From NCBI GenBank assembly GCA_016866195.1, contig VGNF01000002.1, forward strand, positions 1 to 56,046: DNA of 56,046 nt, read 5' to 3'. This DNA comes from Chloroflexota bacterium. GTDB taxonomy: Bacteria; Chloroflexota; Anaerolineae; Anaerolineales; Villigracilaceae. Numbering within the stretch: position 1 is the stretch's first letter; every line of letters starts with the position of its first letter. Both the position numbers and the translations under genes were made by a program. The notes under the pieces are model-generated. The model did not search any database. It was not told the DNA's origin and was given only the letters and a program-made list of their open reading frames with translations. Shown here piece after piece: positions 22,023 to 31,275 of the stretch.

Positions 22023-23011
22023 AGACCATGCAGTTGAATGCCTCACAGCTTGCTTCCGGGCTCACCCTGCGCCCGGTCCAATGGCCAGACCTGCAAGCTG
22101 TGGCGCAACTCATTTATGACGTGTGTGAAAAGGACGGCGATACGACCGTGGCGGTTACTCCCGAGGATTTGAAACTCGAGTGGCAAAAGGAGGATTTCAA
22201 CCTCGCGACGGATACGGCGCTGGTGGAGGACGGGAATGGCCGGGTTGTCGGGTATGAGGAATTTTTCGACATGCACGAGCATTACAGCCTCAGGCTGGAT
22301 GGCTATGTCCATCCGGACTTCAATGGTCTGGGGATCGGCACGACTCTGCTGCGCGCCATGGAAGCCCGGGCACAGGATGCGATACCGCTCGCAGCGCCGG
22401 ATATGCGCGTGTTTCTGCGCAGCACGATCGACAATCGGGACGAGGCCGGCCATTCCCTTCACAGGAATGAAGGGTATTCCCCAAAACGCTATCATTGGCG
22501 GATGGAAATCGAACTCGGGGATACCACTCCCGAACCAGCCCGGCCTGCCGGTATTGAACTCCGCCCGTTTGACCGGGAAACCCATGCCCGGGCGGTGTGG
22601 GAAGCCGCAAACGAAGCCTTCCGAGATCATTGGTCGCACCATGACGTTGATTTTGCTGAATGGTGCCGGGAGCGGTTTGAACGGGAGGATTTCGACCCGG
22701 CGCTCTGGCTGGTCGCCTGGGATGAGGATCAGGTGGCCGGTTTTTCGCTAAACCGATTCCGCATGGGCGTCGGTTGGGTCGGAAGCCTGGGCGTGCGCCG
22801 TCCGTGGCGGAAGCAGGGGCTTGGCCTGGCGCTGCTGCAGCATTCCTTCGGCGAATTCCATCGCCGCGGCATGCGTACGATCGGCCTGGGTGTGGATGCC
22901 CTGAACCCGACCGGCGCGACGCGCCTATACCAGCGGGCCGGCATGCATGTCGCCAGCGAGTTCCTTACCTACGAGAAGGAACTGCGGCCGGGCAGGTCGA
23001 TGGAGGACTGA
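22019..23011 (+). CDS. GNAT family N-acetyltransferase, tandem GNAT domains (third)
   Basis: Two GNAT-like halves (VHPDFNGLGIGTTLLRAME; RRPWRKQGLGLALLQHSFGEFHRRGMRTIGLGVDALNPTGATRLYQRAGM); ATGA overlap with upstream gene. Confidence 0.9.
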   Translation: MKTMQLNASQLASGLTLRPVQWPDLQAVAQLIYDVCEKDGDTTVAVTPEDLKLEWQKEDFNLATDTALVEDGNGRVVGYEEFFDMHEHYSLRLDGYVHPDFNGLGIGTTLLRAMEARAQDAIPLAAPDMRVFLRSTIDNRDEAGHSLHRNEGYSPKRYHWRMEIELGDTTPEPARPAGIELRPFDRETHARAVWEAANEAFRDHWSHHDVDFAEWCRERFEREDFDPALWLVAWDEDQVAGFSLNRFRMGVGWVGSLGVRRPWRKQGLGLALLQHSFGEFHRRGMRTIGLGVDALNPTGATRLYQRAGMHVASEFLTYEKELRPGRSMED

Positions 23012-23086
23012 TTCCTCAAGGCGATTCGCAGTCGGGGCAAAATCAGTGTAGAATCAGGCCATTCTCGATCCAAGAAAGGGTGGCCC

Positions 23087-23584
23087 ATGAACCTGCGTTG
23101 CATTTATTGTCAAACCCCGTTTACGCTCGGCCGGGCGGAAATGTTGAATGCCATCCTGAGCATGAACGAAAAAAACATGAATCATTACGATGCTCATTGC
23201 CCGCGCTGCCGCCGCGCCAATTCGATCTCGCGCCAGCGCATGGAATTGTTCTTCCCGAATTGGCAGGAAGCCGCCAGGCAGCAGGCTGCCATGCCTGCCG
23301 CGCCGGTGACCGCCCCAGCTCCAATTGCCACAGCTGCCCTGCGGACCGAACCCCTATCCAAGGCTGGCAAGGCCCCGGTAAGCGTGCCGGCTAAAGCCGG
23401 CCCCCAGGCGAAGGCAACCATGCCCGGCAAAGCCACAGCCAAAAGGAAAAAGTCGGGGGGGAAGAAGGTTGCGCCCGCCAAGGCAGCTGCAAAATTGAAG
23501 AAGACCACAGGCGGCAAGGTCAAACCGGCCGCGAAAACGGCCTCCAAGGGGAAGAAGTCACCCGTCAAAGGTAAGAAGAAATAA
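23087..23584 (+). CDS. Zinc-ribbon protein with Lys/Ala/Pro-rich basic C-terminal tail
   Basis: CIYCQTPF...CPRCRR followed by long histone-H1-like K/A tail. Confidence 0.75.
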   Translation: MNLRCIYCQTPFTLGRAEMLNAILSMNEKNMNHYDAHCPRCRRANSISRQRMELFFPNWQEAARQQAAMPAAPVTAPAPIATAALRTEPLSKAGKAPVSVPAKAGPQAKATMPGKATAKRKKSGGKKVAPAKAAAKLKKTTGGKVKPAAKTASKGKKSPVKGKKK

Positions 23585-23606
23585 CCTCCGTCCAAAATGA
23601 TCCTCG

Positions 23607-23644
23607 CGAAGCCGCAAAGACGTGAGTGGTCTCTGGCGGCTTCG
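23607..23644 (+). terminator. Hairpin terminator
   Basis: CGAAGCCGC...GCGGCTTCG then GTGGTTTTTAT. Confidence 0.65.
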
Positions 23645-23652
23645 TGGTTTTT

Positions 23653-24270
23653 ATGGGAATCCCCATGCCCTTTCGTGCCGTGTTCTTCGATTTTGGCGGT
23701 GTGATCCTGCGCACCGAGTACCAGTCCCCGCGCCAGGGATTGGCCGAACGCTTCAACATGGACTACGAGGAGATCGAAAAGGTCGTCTTCGGGTCTGAAT
23801 CTTCCCGGCGCGCCTCATTGGGTGAGATCACAGAGGAGACGCATTGGCTTGAGGTGCTTAAACGTCTCAAGCTGCCGGCCTCCGAAATGACAGCCTTTCA
23901 GGACGCTTTCTTCGGGGGTGATGTGATTGACCGCGAGTTGGTGCAGTTCATTCGCTCCCTGCGCGGGAAGGTCCATACCGGCCTGATCTCCAACGCCTGG
24001 AGCGGCTTGCGCGATTACCTTGCGAAGGAAAAGCTGACAGACCTGTTTGAGACCCTCGTCATTTCGGCGGAAGTTGGCGTGGTCAAGCCGGAGGCGAGGA
24101 TCTACAACCTCGCCCTGGAGCGGTCCGGGGTCCGGGCGGAGGAGGCGGCCTTCGTAGACGATTTCGCGGTCAATGTAGAAGGGAGTGAAAAAGTCGGCAT
24201 GCGCGGCGTGCTTTTCAAGGATCCGCAGGAGGCTGTTAGTCAGTTGAAGAAGTTGTTGACGATTCCCTGA
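23653..24270 (+). CDS. HAD-superfamily hydrolase
   Basis: AVFFDFGGVILRTE, LISNAWSGLRDYL, VKPEARIYNLALERSGVRAEEAAFVDDFAVNVEGSEKVGM. Confidence 0.92.
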   Translation: MGIPMPFRAVFFDFGGVILRTEYQSPRQGLAERFNMDYEEIEKVVFGSESSRRASLGEITEETHWLEVLKRLKLPASEMTAFQDAFFGGDVIDRELVQFIRSLRGKVHTGLISNAWSGLRDYLAKEKLTDLFETLVISAEVGVVKPEARIYNLALERSGVRAEEAAFVDDFAVNVEGSEKVGMRGVLFKDPQEAVSQLKKLLTIP

Positions 24271-24366
24271 AAAGGGTTTGTTCATCTGGCGTTATATCGA
24301 AGTGGGTGAGGATGTGGGAGAAAGGATCACCCATGCTTTCATCAAAGGTTGGGAATAAGGGACATT

Positions 24367-25662
24367 ATGATTAATAGCCTCAAGCTGGATGCTGCCAGGG
24401 TTTATCTGTTCATCGAGATTTCCGCCTCGGTCTTCTTTGGCATGATGTTCGTGACCACCTCACTGTACGAGGCCACGGTTGCAGGGCTCACCCCTCTGCA
24501 GCTCGTGTTGGTGGGGACCACACTTGAGCTTTCCGCATTTGTCTTCGAAGTTCCCACCGGTGTGGTGGCGGATGTGTATTCACGCCGTGTTTCGATCATC
24601 ATCGGATATGTATTGATGGGGATAGGCTTCCTTGTGGAGGGTCTCTTCCCCGCTTTTCTGCCCATCCTGCTGGCGCAGGTCATCTGGGGTTTGGGATACA
24701 CCTTCACCAGCGGCGCCACCCAAGCGTGGATCACGGACGAGGTCGGAGAGGAACCGGCCAACAAACTCTTCCTGCACGCCACGCAAGCCGGCCTCGTTGC
24801 CTCGCTGTTTGGAATGGGTCTTGCCATGCTGGTGGGCACGGAAAATGCCGCCATGCCGATACGATTCGGCGCGGTGGGTGTGATGATGATCGGACTCGTG
24901 CTCATGGTCATCATGCCGGAAACGGGATTCCATCCCGCTCCGCGCGAGGACCGGAATTCCTATCAGCACATGTGGCATACCTTCCTTGAAGGGGTGAAAG
25001 CTGTGCGCGCGCGTCCGTCCTTGATCACCATCCTGGGGGTGGGATTGTTCTATGGACTGTACAGTGAAGGCTTTGACCGTCTATGGGTCAAATACCTGCT
25101 CGATAGCTTTGAACTGCCGGTGATCTTTGGGAATAATCAAGTGGCTTTCTTTGCCCTGCTGCGCCTCGCCGGTTCGGTGTTGACCATCCTGGCGGTGCGG
25201 TTTGTGGAAAAACGTGTGGATTCGGGGAATGCGCTCGCCATTGGACGTGCCATGCTGGTGGTGACCGTCGTGATCGCGGTCGCGATGATCGGATTTGCCC
25301 TCTCACCGCTGATGCCCCTGGCTGCCTCGACAGTGCTGGGAGCCAGCATCGCTCTGTACCTGGTAATTGACGCCCTGCGTGATGTCAGGATCCCGCTCAG
25401 CACTGCCTGGGTAAATCAAAAGCTCGATCCGAGCGTACGCGCCACAGTCCACTCGATGGCCGGGCAGGTGGATGCCATCGGTCAGATTGCCGGTGGACCG
25501 AGCGTGGGTCTTATCGCCCGTCTCTTTTCAGTTGGTGCGGCGATTACCGTTTCAGGACTGCTGCTCACGCCTGCCCTGCCGTTGATCGGGCGCGCTAACC
25601 GCCTGTACGCGGAAGGGGTAAAGACCATTTCTGTCCCGCAAGCCCTAGACCCTTCGGATTGA
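24367..25662 (+). CDS. MFS transporter
   Basis: 12-TM-like hydrophobic pattern; FEVPTGVVADVYSRRVSIIIGYVLMGIGF motif. Confidence 0.9.
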   Translation: MINSLKLDAARVYLFIEISASVFFGMMFVTTSLYEATVAGLTPLQLVLVGTTLELSAFVFEVPTGVVADVYSRRVSIIIGYVLMGIGFLVEGLFPAFLPILLAQVIWGLGYTFTSGATQAWITDEVGEEPANKLFLHATQAGLVASLFGMGLAMLVGTENAAMPIRFGAVGVMMIGLVLMVIMPETGFHPAPREDRNSYQHMWHTFLEGVKAVRARPSLITILGVGLFYGLYSEGFDRLWVKYLLDSFELPVIFGNNQVAFFALLRLAGSVLTILAVRFVEKRVDSGNALAIGRAMLVVTVVIAVAMIGFALSPLMPLAASTVLGASIALYLVIDALRDVRIPLSTAWVNQKLDPSVRATVHSMAGQVDAIGQIAGGPSVGLIARLFSVGAAITVSGLLLTPALPLIGRANRLYAEGVKTISVPQALDPSD

Positions 25663-25841
25663 ATCATCCTTCATACGCTGTAAGCCCGACGCACATTCCA
25701 CGCTGATTGGAGAGTCTTCTTCAGGTCATCCGGAGTCGAGCAGCGACATTCGTTGAGTGGTGAAAAATGCCCATTCCAAATGGGCACTTTTGATGTTTTC
25801 GGCGCCTCACCGCCCTGCTATAGTAGCCTTAGGAGCGAGGC

Positions 25842-26489
25842 ATGGACCTGGAACAATTCACCACGGTGTTGGGTGTGCTGGGCGCGTACTTTGTCATGGT
25901 GATGGTGCTTGCGGTGAGCGTGGAAACGATCCTCGAGCCTTTCACCTGGTGGTTTCGCGGACTGCAAAAGCGCGTCAGCCCGGATGAGGTGCTGAAGGAC
26001 ATCAAGAACTGGCTTCCGCCGATCGCGGACCTGGGTACGCGGGCTGCAGCCATTGCCAACTTGAGCGAGGAATATCGCTTGAACATGCGGGAAGTGCAGA
26101 AACGTCTTGAGACGATCAAGACCATTGCCGACGAGACCGCCAAGGGGCTCGGCGTGCACAAGCAGGTGGAGGATGCGGAGAAGAAGATCGCGGTCTACAT
26201 GGCGGCACTGCGCGACAAGTTCATGCTCGACGAACGCAAGCGCGTGGCCACCCTGCGCGTGCTCTCCGGGGTTGTGGGCATAGCGATTGCGCTCATGCTG
26301 CAGATCGATACGTTCGATATCATAGGAACTTTGTTCCCACAGGATGTGCACCTGATCCTCACCACACCCGGCGGTCAAATCGGGGGGATGATGATCACCG
26401 GCCTGGCAGCCAGCGCGGGCAGTTCGTTCTGGCACGACCAGCTGGGCAGGCTGCGAGCGATCAAGGATTCGGTGAGAGAATTGAAGTAA
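25842..26489 (+). CDS. Membrane protein of unknown function
   Basis: N-terminal TM, coiled region, two C-terminal TMs; clean start and terminator. Confidence 0.7.
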   Translation: MDLEQFTTVLGVLGAYFVMVMVLAVSVETILEPFTWWFRGLQKRVSPDEVLKDIKNWLPPIADLGTRAAAIANLSEEYRLNMREVQKRLETIKTIADETAKGLGVHKQVEDAEKKIAVYMAALRDKFMLDERKRVATLRVLSGVVGIAIALMLQIDTFDIIGTLFPQDVHLILTTPGGQIGGMMITGLAASAGSSFWHDQLGRLRAIKDSVRELK

Positions 26490-26495
26490 AGAGCG

Positions 26496-26517
26496 AACCG
26501 CCCGTCAGGGCGGTTTT
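26496..26517 (+). terminator. Intrinsic terminator
   Basis: AACCGCCC-GTCA-GGGCGGTTTTT. Confidence 0.85.
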
Positions 26518-26568
26518 TGGTTGTCAACAGGCTGTTGATCTTGGAGTAGCGAAATCACCACCTACAGA

Positions 26569-26656
26569 GTGCTGCGTTAATATCTAAACTGTAATTGCGA
26601 TTGCCTACCTTGTTTCGGCCTAATCTCGTTTAGATATTTATGCAAGAAGCAGTAAA
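26569..26656. repeat. ~88-bp interspersed palindromic repeat, copy 2
   Basis: GTGCTGCGTTAATATCTAAAC...GTTTAGATATTTATGCAAGAAGCAGTAAA; ends form inverted repeat TAATATCTAAAC/GTTTAGATATTTA. Confidence 0.88.
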
Positions 26657-26714
26657 TCTAACGCGGATTTCTTGTAGTGGGGGTGCAAAACCGCGAAAGA
26701 AAAGCAATTACAAG

Positions 26715-26752
26715 GTGCTGCGTTAATATCTAAACTGAACTTACGATTTCCC
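26715..26752. repeat. Truncated third copy of the same repeat
   Basis: GTGCTGCGTTAATATCTAAACTGAACTTACGATTTCCC, diverges after ~38 nt. Confidence 0.75.
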
Positions 26753-26975
26753 ATTTGTGAAGGAAACAGGAGACCTTTGCGTCTTAGTGACTTTGTGTTA
26801 AATGAGAGCGGATTGGGAAGATCACTTTATGAGCGCGAAGGCGCAGAGTCGCGAAGCAATTGCATTAAATCTTTGCACCTTGGCGGCTTTGCTTCGAATC
26901 GGGCGTATCAGGAAGGCTGAACGCAAATTCGTGAAGGGATTGGATTAAGGCTTTGCGACTTTGGGTCAGATCAGA

Positions 26976-27362
26976 CTATAAATCATCCCCTCCCGCATCC
27001 CCTCCACCCAGATCCGGCAAGGCGGATTCGATCTCTTCCGGACTCTGGCCTGACTCGAGCCGGTCGACGACATCGTCGAACTCGGGAGGCAGGTCCTCAC
27101 CCATCTCACGGCCCATTTTGCGCATCATCCGGCCGAGCGCCTTGGGGTCGTCCTCCAGGCCCTCCATTCCGGAGAAATCATCCGCCATGGAATCCATGCG
27201 GCTCTCCTCCGATTTGGCGATGCGCACGCGGGTCATGCGGCGGCGGACCCGCTCACTGCCGCAATGTGTGCAGGTGACGGGGGTCTTTCCATATTCGCTA
27301 AAAGTCAGGAATACATCGAAGCGTTTTTCGCAGGCGGTGCAGGTAAAGTCGTAGGTTGGCAT
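26976..27362 (-). CDS. FmdB-family zinc ribbon protein
   Basis: MPTYDFTCTACEKRFDVFLTFSEYGKTPVTCTHCGSERVRR. Confidence 0.9.
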   Translation of the reverse strand: MPTYDFTCTACEKRFDVFLTFSEYGKTPVTCTHCGSERVRRRMTRVRIAKSEESRMDSMADDFSGMEGLEDDPKALGRMMRKMGREMGEDLPPEFDDVVDRLESGQSPEEIESALPDLGGGDAGGDDL

Positions 27363-27446
27363 GGGGATATTTTAACGCGAAGACTAAAAGTCGAAAAGAT
27401 TCTTGTTTCTCGCCGTCAGGGATTAGGGAAATTCGTTGGTACAATT

Positions 27447-28070
27447 ATGAACATGTCCAATGAGTTCGCAAATCGCAAACCGGATCCGTTACTGATTGTC
27501 ATCTCCGGCCCCTCCGGCGTCGGGAAGGACACTGTGGTTCAGCGAATGAAGGAACGCGATTTTCCGTTCCATTTCGTCGTCACCGCCACCACGCGTGAGA
27601 AGCGCGGATCGGAAACAAATGGAAAGGATTACTGGTTCGTCTCGAAGGACGAATTCGCCAGGATGATCGAAGCGAACGAATTGATCGAATATGCGATCGT
27701 GTATGGCGATTACAAGGGCATCCCCAAATGGGAGGTACGCGAGGCGCTCGAAACCGGCCAGGACGTGGTCATGCGCCTTGACGTGCAGGGCGCCGAGACC
27801 GTGCGCAAGCTCGCCCCGCAAGCCCTGCTGATCTTTCTGACCTGTGAAAATGAGGATGAGCTCGAACGCCGCCTGCGCCAGCGCAAGACGGAATCCAACG
27901 ATTCACTTTCCCTGCGGATCGCGACCGCGCGCAAGGAGTTGCAGCGCATCGAGGCTTTCGACTATGTGATCGTCAACCGCGATTTTCACCTGGACGACAC
28001 GGTGAACAAGGTGCGCGCCATCATCGATGCCGAGCACCTGCGCGTCCAGCACCGCAAGGTCAGCCTGTGA
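27447..28070 (+). CDS. gmk: Guanylate kinase
   Basis: LLIVISGPSGVGKDTVVQRM...TTREKRGSETNGKDYWFVSKDEF...GDYKGIPKWEVREALETGQDVVMRLDVQGAETVR; start trimmed. Confidence 0.94.
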   Translation: MNMSNEFANRKPDPLLIVISGPSGVGKDTVVQRMKERDFPFHFVVTATTREKRGSETNGKDYWFVSKDEFARMIEANELIEYAIVYGDYKGIPKWEVREALETGQDVVMRLDVQGAETVRKLAPQALLIFLTCENEDELERRLRQRKTESNDSLSLRIATARKELQRIEAFDYVIVNRDFHLDDTVNKVRAIIDAEHLRVQHRKVSL

Positions 28071-28888
28071 ACGAATCCCAAGAATTGCCCCCGCAGGATA
28101 CCAGATCGCCGGCATCTCAAACGGATACGGGACAGGCTCCGGAAATCCTTCCCCCACCTCGCATGATGCGCGTGCCTATGCCCGTCCAAGTGCCTATGGC
28201 GACCTATGTAATCCTTGGTTTTACGGTAGCGGTATACCTTCTCCAATTGCTGAGCGTGGCGGTGGCCGGTTATGCCGTAGGCGAGGTGGATTGGTTGATG
28301 CTCTTCGGGGCGCGTATCAACGAATCCATCCGTGCGGGCCAGTTGTGGCGCCTGATCACGCCGGTGTTTTTGCACGGATCGCCTGCCCACATCTTCTTCA
28401 ATATGTACGCCTTGTTTTCCATCGGTTCGTTCCTGGAGCGACAATTTGGTCACGGGCGTTTCCTTCTGTTGGGGTTTCTTGGCGCCCTCTCGGGCAATGT
28501 GTTTTCCTTTTTGCTCACCGGCGGTGGATTCTCAGTAGGAGCCTCTACTGCCGTGTTCGGGTTGGTGGCGGCGGAGGCGATCTTCTTCCATCAAAATCGA
28601 GGCTTGTTCGGGGGATTGGCAAGGCGGGCGATCGGGAATGCAGTGTTCATCATCGCTGTCAACCTGTTCATCGGCCTGTCCCCGGGGATCGACAACTGGG
28701 GCCATGTGGGGGGATTGCTCGGCGGCGCGATCTTTGCCTGGTTTGCCGGACCGCGCTGGCAGGTGACGGGAATCGCGCCCGACCTGAAACTGGAGAATGA
28801 ACGCGAAACCCGCGAAGTGATCATCGGCGCGGGAACAGTCGTCATCCTATTTGGTTTTCTGACAGCTTGGAAAATATTGGGAATGTAG
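28067..28888 (+). CDS. Rhomboid-family intramembrane serine protease
   Basis: GASTAVFGLVAAEAIFF and GHVGGLLGGAIFAW; HGSPAHIFFNMYALFSIG; GTG start overlapping gmk stop. Confidence 0.92.
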   Translation: MNESQELPPQDTRSPASQTDTGQAPEILPPPRMMRVPMPVQVPMATYVILGFTVAVYLLQLLSVAVAGYAVGEVDWLMLFGARINESIRAGQLWRLITPVFLHGSPAHIFFNMYALFSIGSFLERQFGHGRFLLLGFLGALSGNVFSFLLTGGGFSVGASTAVFGLVAAEAIFFHQNRGLFGGLARRAIGNAVFIIAVNLFIGLSPGIDNWGHVGGLLGGAIFAWFAGPRWQVTGIAPDLKLENERETREVIIGAGTVVILFGFLTAWKILGM

Positions 28889-29149
28889 GCTCTCTACGTA
28901 AAGGCGCGGAGCCGCGAAAGAATTGCATCGAAACTTTGCGTCTTGGCGTCTTTGCGCTGATGAAATGAGGTTGGCGGGGAAAATTACCGCAAAGGTGCGG
29001 AGTCGCGAAGGAGAGGATCCGGTCCTCGCCTCCTAGCGGGATTGAGTTAGTGTGAGACCTTCAGATTTATTGACGTGAAGGCGCGGGTCGCCTGGGGAGA
29101 GGAATCAATTTTTTGTATCTGCGCGTCTTTGGAAAGAAGCCTGGCGAGG

Positions 29150-30097
29150 TTAACTTATATGGGCCAGACGCGGGTCGAGGGCATCGCGCAGACCATCGCC
29201 AAGCAGGTTAAATGAGAGCACAGTCAGCATGATTGCCAGGCCGGGGTAAAAGACCAGGTGAGGTGCGGTGAAGACCTGGTTGCGCTCGGAGCCCAACATA
29301 GATCCCCACTCCGGCGTGGGCGGCTGCGCACCCAGTCCGAGGAAGGAAAGCGCGGCCGCGTCCAGTATGGCAGTGGCGATTCCCAATGTCCCCTGGACTA
29401 TCAGGGGAGTTAATGCGTTGGGCAGAATGCGCCGGAACAGGATCTGCAGATTGGACCCACCCAGGGCACGAGTGGCTGAGATGTAATCCATCTCCCGAAC
29501 GGACAGGACAGAGGCGCGCATGACGCGGGCATAGGCTGGGATAGAGACAATGCCGATGGCCAGCAGGGCATTGATCAGGCCAGGACCGAGGACCGTTACG
29601 ATGGCTATGGCCAGCAGCAGCGAAGGAAAGGCCAGCAACACGTCCATCACGCGCATTATGATATTGTCAATCCAACCTCCAAAGTAACCGCCCAGCGCAC
29701 CCAGTACGGTTCCAATGATGATAGCGAAGGATACTGTGGTAAATCCAACCATCAAACTTAACCGTGCTCCGTACAACAGACGACTGAATTCATCGCGCAC
29801 ATTGCCATCGATGCCGGCTAGGTGTTGCGGTTGGTCTGCAGGGCATCCGAAAAGGTGGATGCAGGGATCCTGCCGCCGTTCGACCTCCTCTATTCCGATG
29901 AGAACCTGATAGGGATCGTAGGGGGATATCCACTGTGCCGTCAGGGCGACGAAGACCAGAACCCCGAGGATGAACATTCCCACCACCGCTGAACGGCGCC
30001 GGAAAAGCCGCCGCCGGGTGATCTGCCACAGGCTGACGGATTTAAGCGACAATCCTTCGGCATCGAGCGTTTTAACCTTCGTTTCAATGTTTGTCAT
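29150..30097 (-). CDS. Peptide-type ABC transporter permease (DppC-like)
   Basis: BPD_transp_1 pattern: ALGGSNLQILFRRILPNALTPLIVQGTLGIATAILDAAALSFLGLGAQPPTPEWGSML; start trimmed to ATG at 30097. Confidence 0.93.
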   Translation of the reverse strand: MTNIETKVKTLDAEGLSLKSVSLWQITRRRLFRRRSAVVGMFILGVLVFVALTAQWISPYDPYQVLIGIEEVERRQDPCIHLFGCPADQPQHLAGIDGNVRDEFSRLLYGARLSLMVGFTTVSFAIIIGTVLGALGGYFGGWIDNIIMRVMDVLLAFPSLLLAIAIVTVLGPGLINALLAIGIVSIPAYARVMRASVLSVREMDYISATRALGGSNLQILFRRILPNALTPLIVQGTLGIATAILDAAALSFLGLGAQPPTPEWGSMLGSERNQVFTAPHLVFYPGLAIMLTVLSFNLLGDGLRDALDPRLAHIS

Positions 30098-30105
30098 GGG
30101 GATTC

Positions 30106-31188
30106 CTAGGTCAGCCGGATGCGTGGGTCGAGATAGGCGTAGGAAACGTCCACGATCAGATTGAGGGCGACAAAGAAGAAAGCGATTACCACCGTGAATG
30201 CCTGCACGATACCGTAGTCGCGGGCGGTGATGGCATCGTACAGTGTGCGGCCCACGCCGGAGAGACCGAAGATCGTCTCGGTCAGGACCGCTCCACCGAG
30301 CAGGCCGCCCAGCGAGAGACCGATGACCGTCACGAGCGGCAGCAGTGAGTTGCGAAAGGCGTGCTTGTAGATTACCGCGCTGCGTTTCAATCCCTTCGCC
30401 CGCGCGGTGCGGATGTAATCCTGTCCGAGAACATCCAACATGGCAGACCGGGCCATTCGGGCGATGAGCGCCATGGGGATGGTGCCCAACGCCAGGGCGG
30501 GCAGGATCAAATGGGTGGTGGAATCTTTGAGCAACTCCCAATTCGCAGTCAGAAGGGAGTTGAGGATGTGCAGCCGACTCAAAAACTGGAACATGGCGAG
30601 CAGGAAACCTTCTGCCGGCAGCGTCAATCCCCAGACCTCATAGAATGGATCATTCGGGATCCCGGGACTGACCCGTCCGGAAGGCGGCAGCCAGAACGGT
30701 GTGTCTTTCAGCAGGAGCGAGAAGACGTAGGCCAGCATCAGGCCAAGCCAGAAGACCGGCATGGAGACACCGGTGTTGGCCCACACCATGGTGGTTACAT
30801 CCACCCAGGAGTTGTGGCGGACGGCTGAAATAACGCCAAGGGGAATACCAATGATTATACTGACGATCAGGGCTGAAAAGCTCAATTCCACAGTCATGGG
30901 CAGCCGCTCGACCAGCAGGCGCGTGACCGGCATGCCGTAGCGGATGGACTCGCCAAAATCACCGCGCGCCATCTCGCTCAAATAAATGCCAAATTGGATG
31001 TGAATGGGTTTGTCCAAACCCTTTTCGCGAATGAAACGGTCACAGACTTCCTGGGTGGCTTTTTCGCCCAGGATTGCACGGCACGGATCACCTGGGATCA
31101 GGCGGGCCAACGCAAAGGTGACCAGCAGAATCCCGAGCAGCACCGGGATGGACGATAGGATGCGGCGTATCATGTATTGGATCATCAT
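30106..31188 (-). CDS. Peptide-type ABC transporter permease (DppB-like)
   Basis: MIQYMIRRILSSIPVLLGILLVTFALARLIPGDP...DYIRTARAKGLKRSAVIYKHAFRNSLLPLVTVIGLSLGGLLGGAVLTETIFGLSGVGR. Confidence 0.94.
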   Translation of the reverse strand: MMIQYMIRRILSSIPVLLGILLVTFALARLIPGDPCRAILGEKATQEVCDRFIREKGLDKPIHIQFGIYLSEMARGDFGESIRYGMPVTRLLVERLPMTVELSFSALIVSIIIGIPLGVISAVRHNSWVDVTTMVWANTGVSMPVFWLGLMLAYVFSLLLKDTPFWLPPSGRVSPGIPNDPFYEVWGLTLPAEGFLLAMFQFLSRLHILNSLLTANWELLKDSTTHLILPALALGTIPMALIARMARSAMLDVLGQDYIRTARAKGLKRSAVIYKHAFRNSLLPLVTVIGLSLGGLLGGAVLTETIFGLSGVGRTLYDAITARDYGIVQAFTVVIAFFFVALNLIVDVSYAYLDPRIRLT

Positions 31189-31275
31189 AAGAGAGTGCTC
31201 CGTGAGAATACGGGATGGCGGTTCAATCCACCATCCCGTATTTCTTGCATCTAGGGCAATTCGCGACCGTTCAGC

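Noticed and set aside
21075-22046. 323-aa minus-strand ORF
   Set aside because: Antisense to two GNAT genes; no protein-like features.
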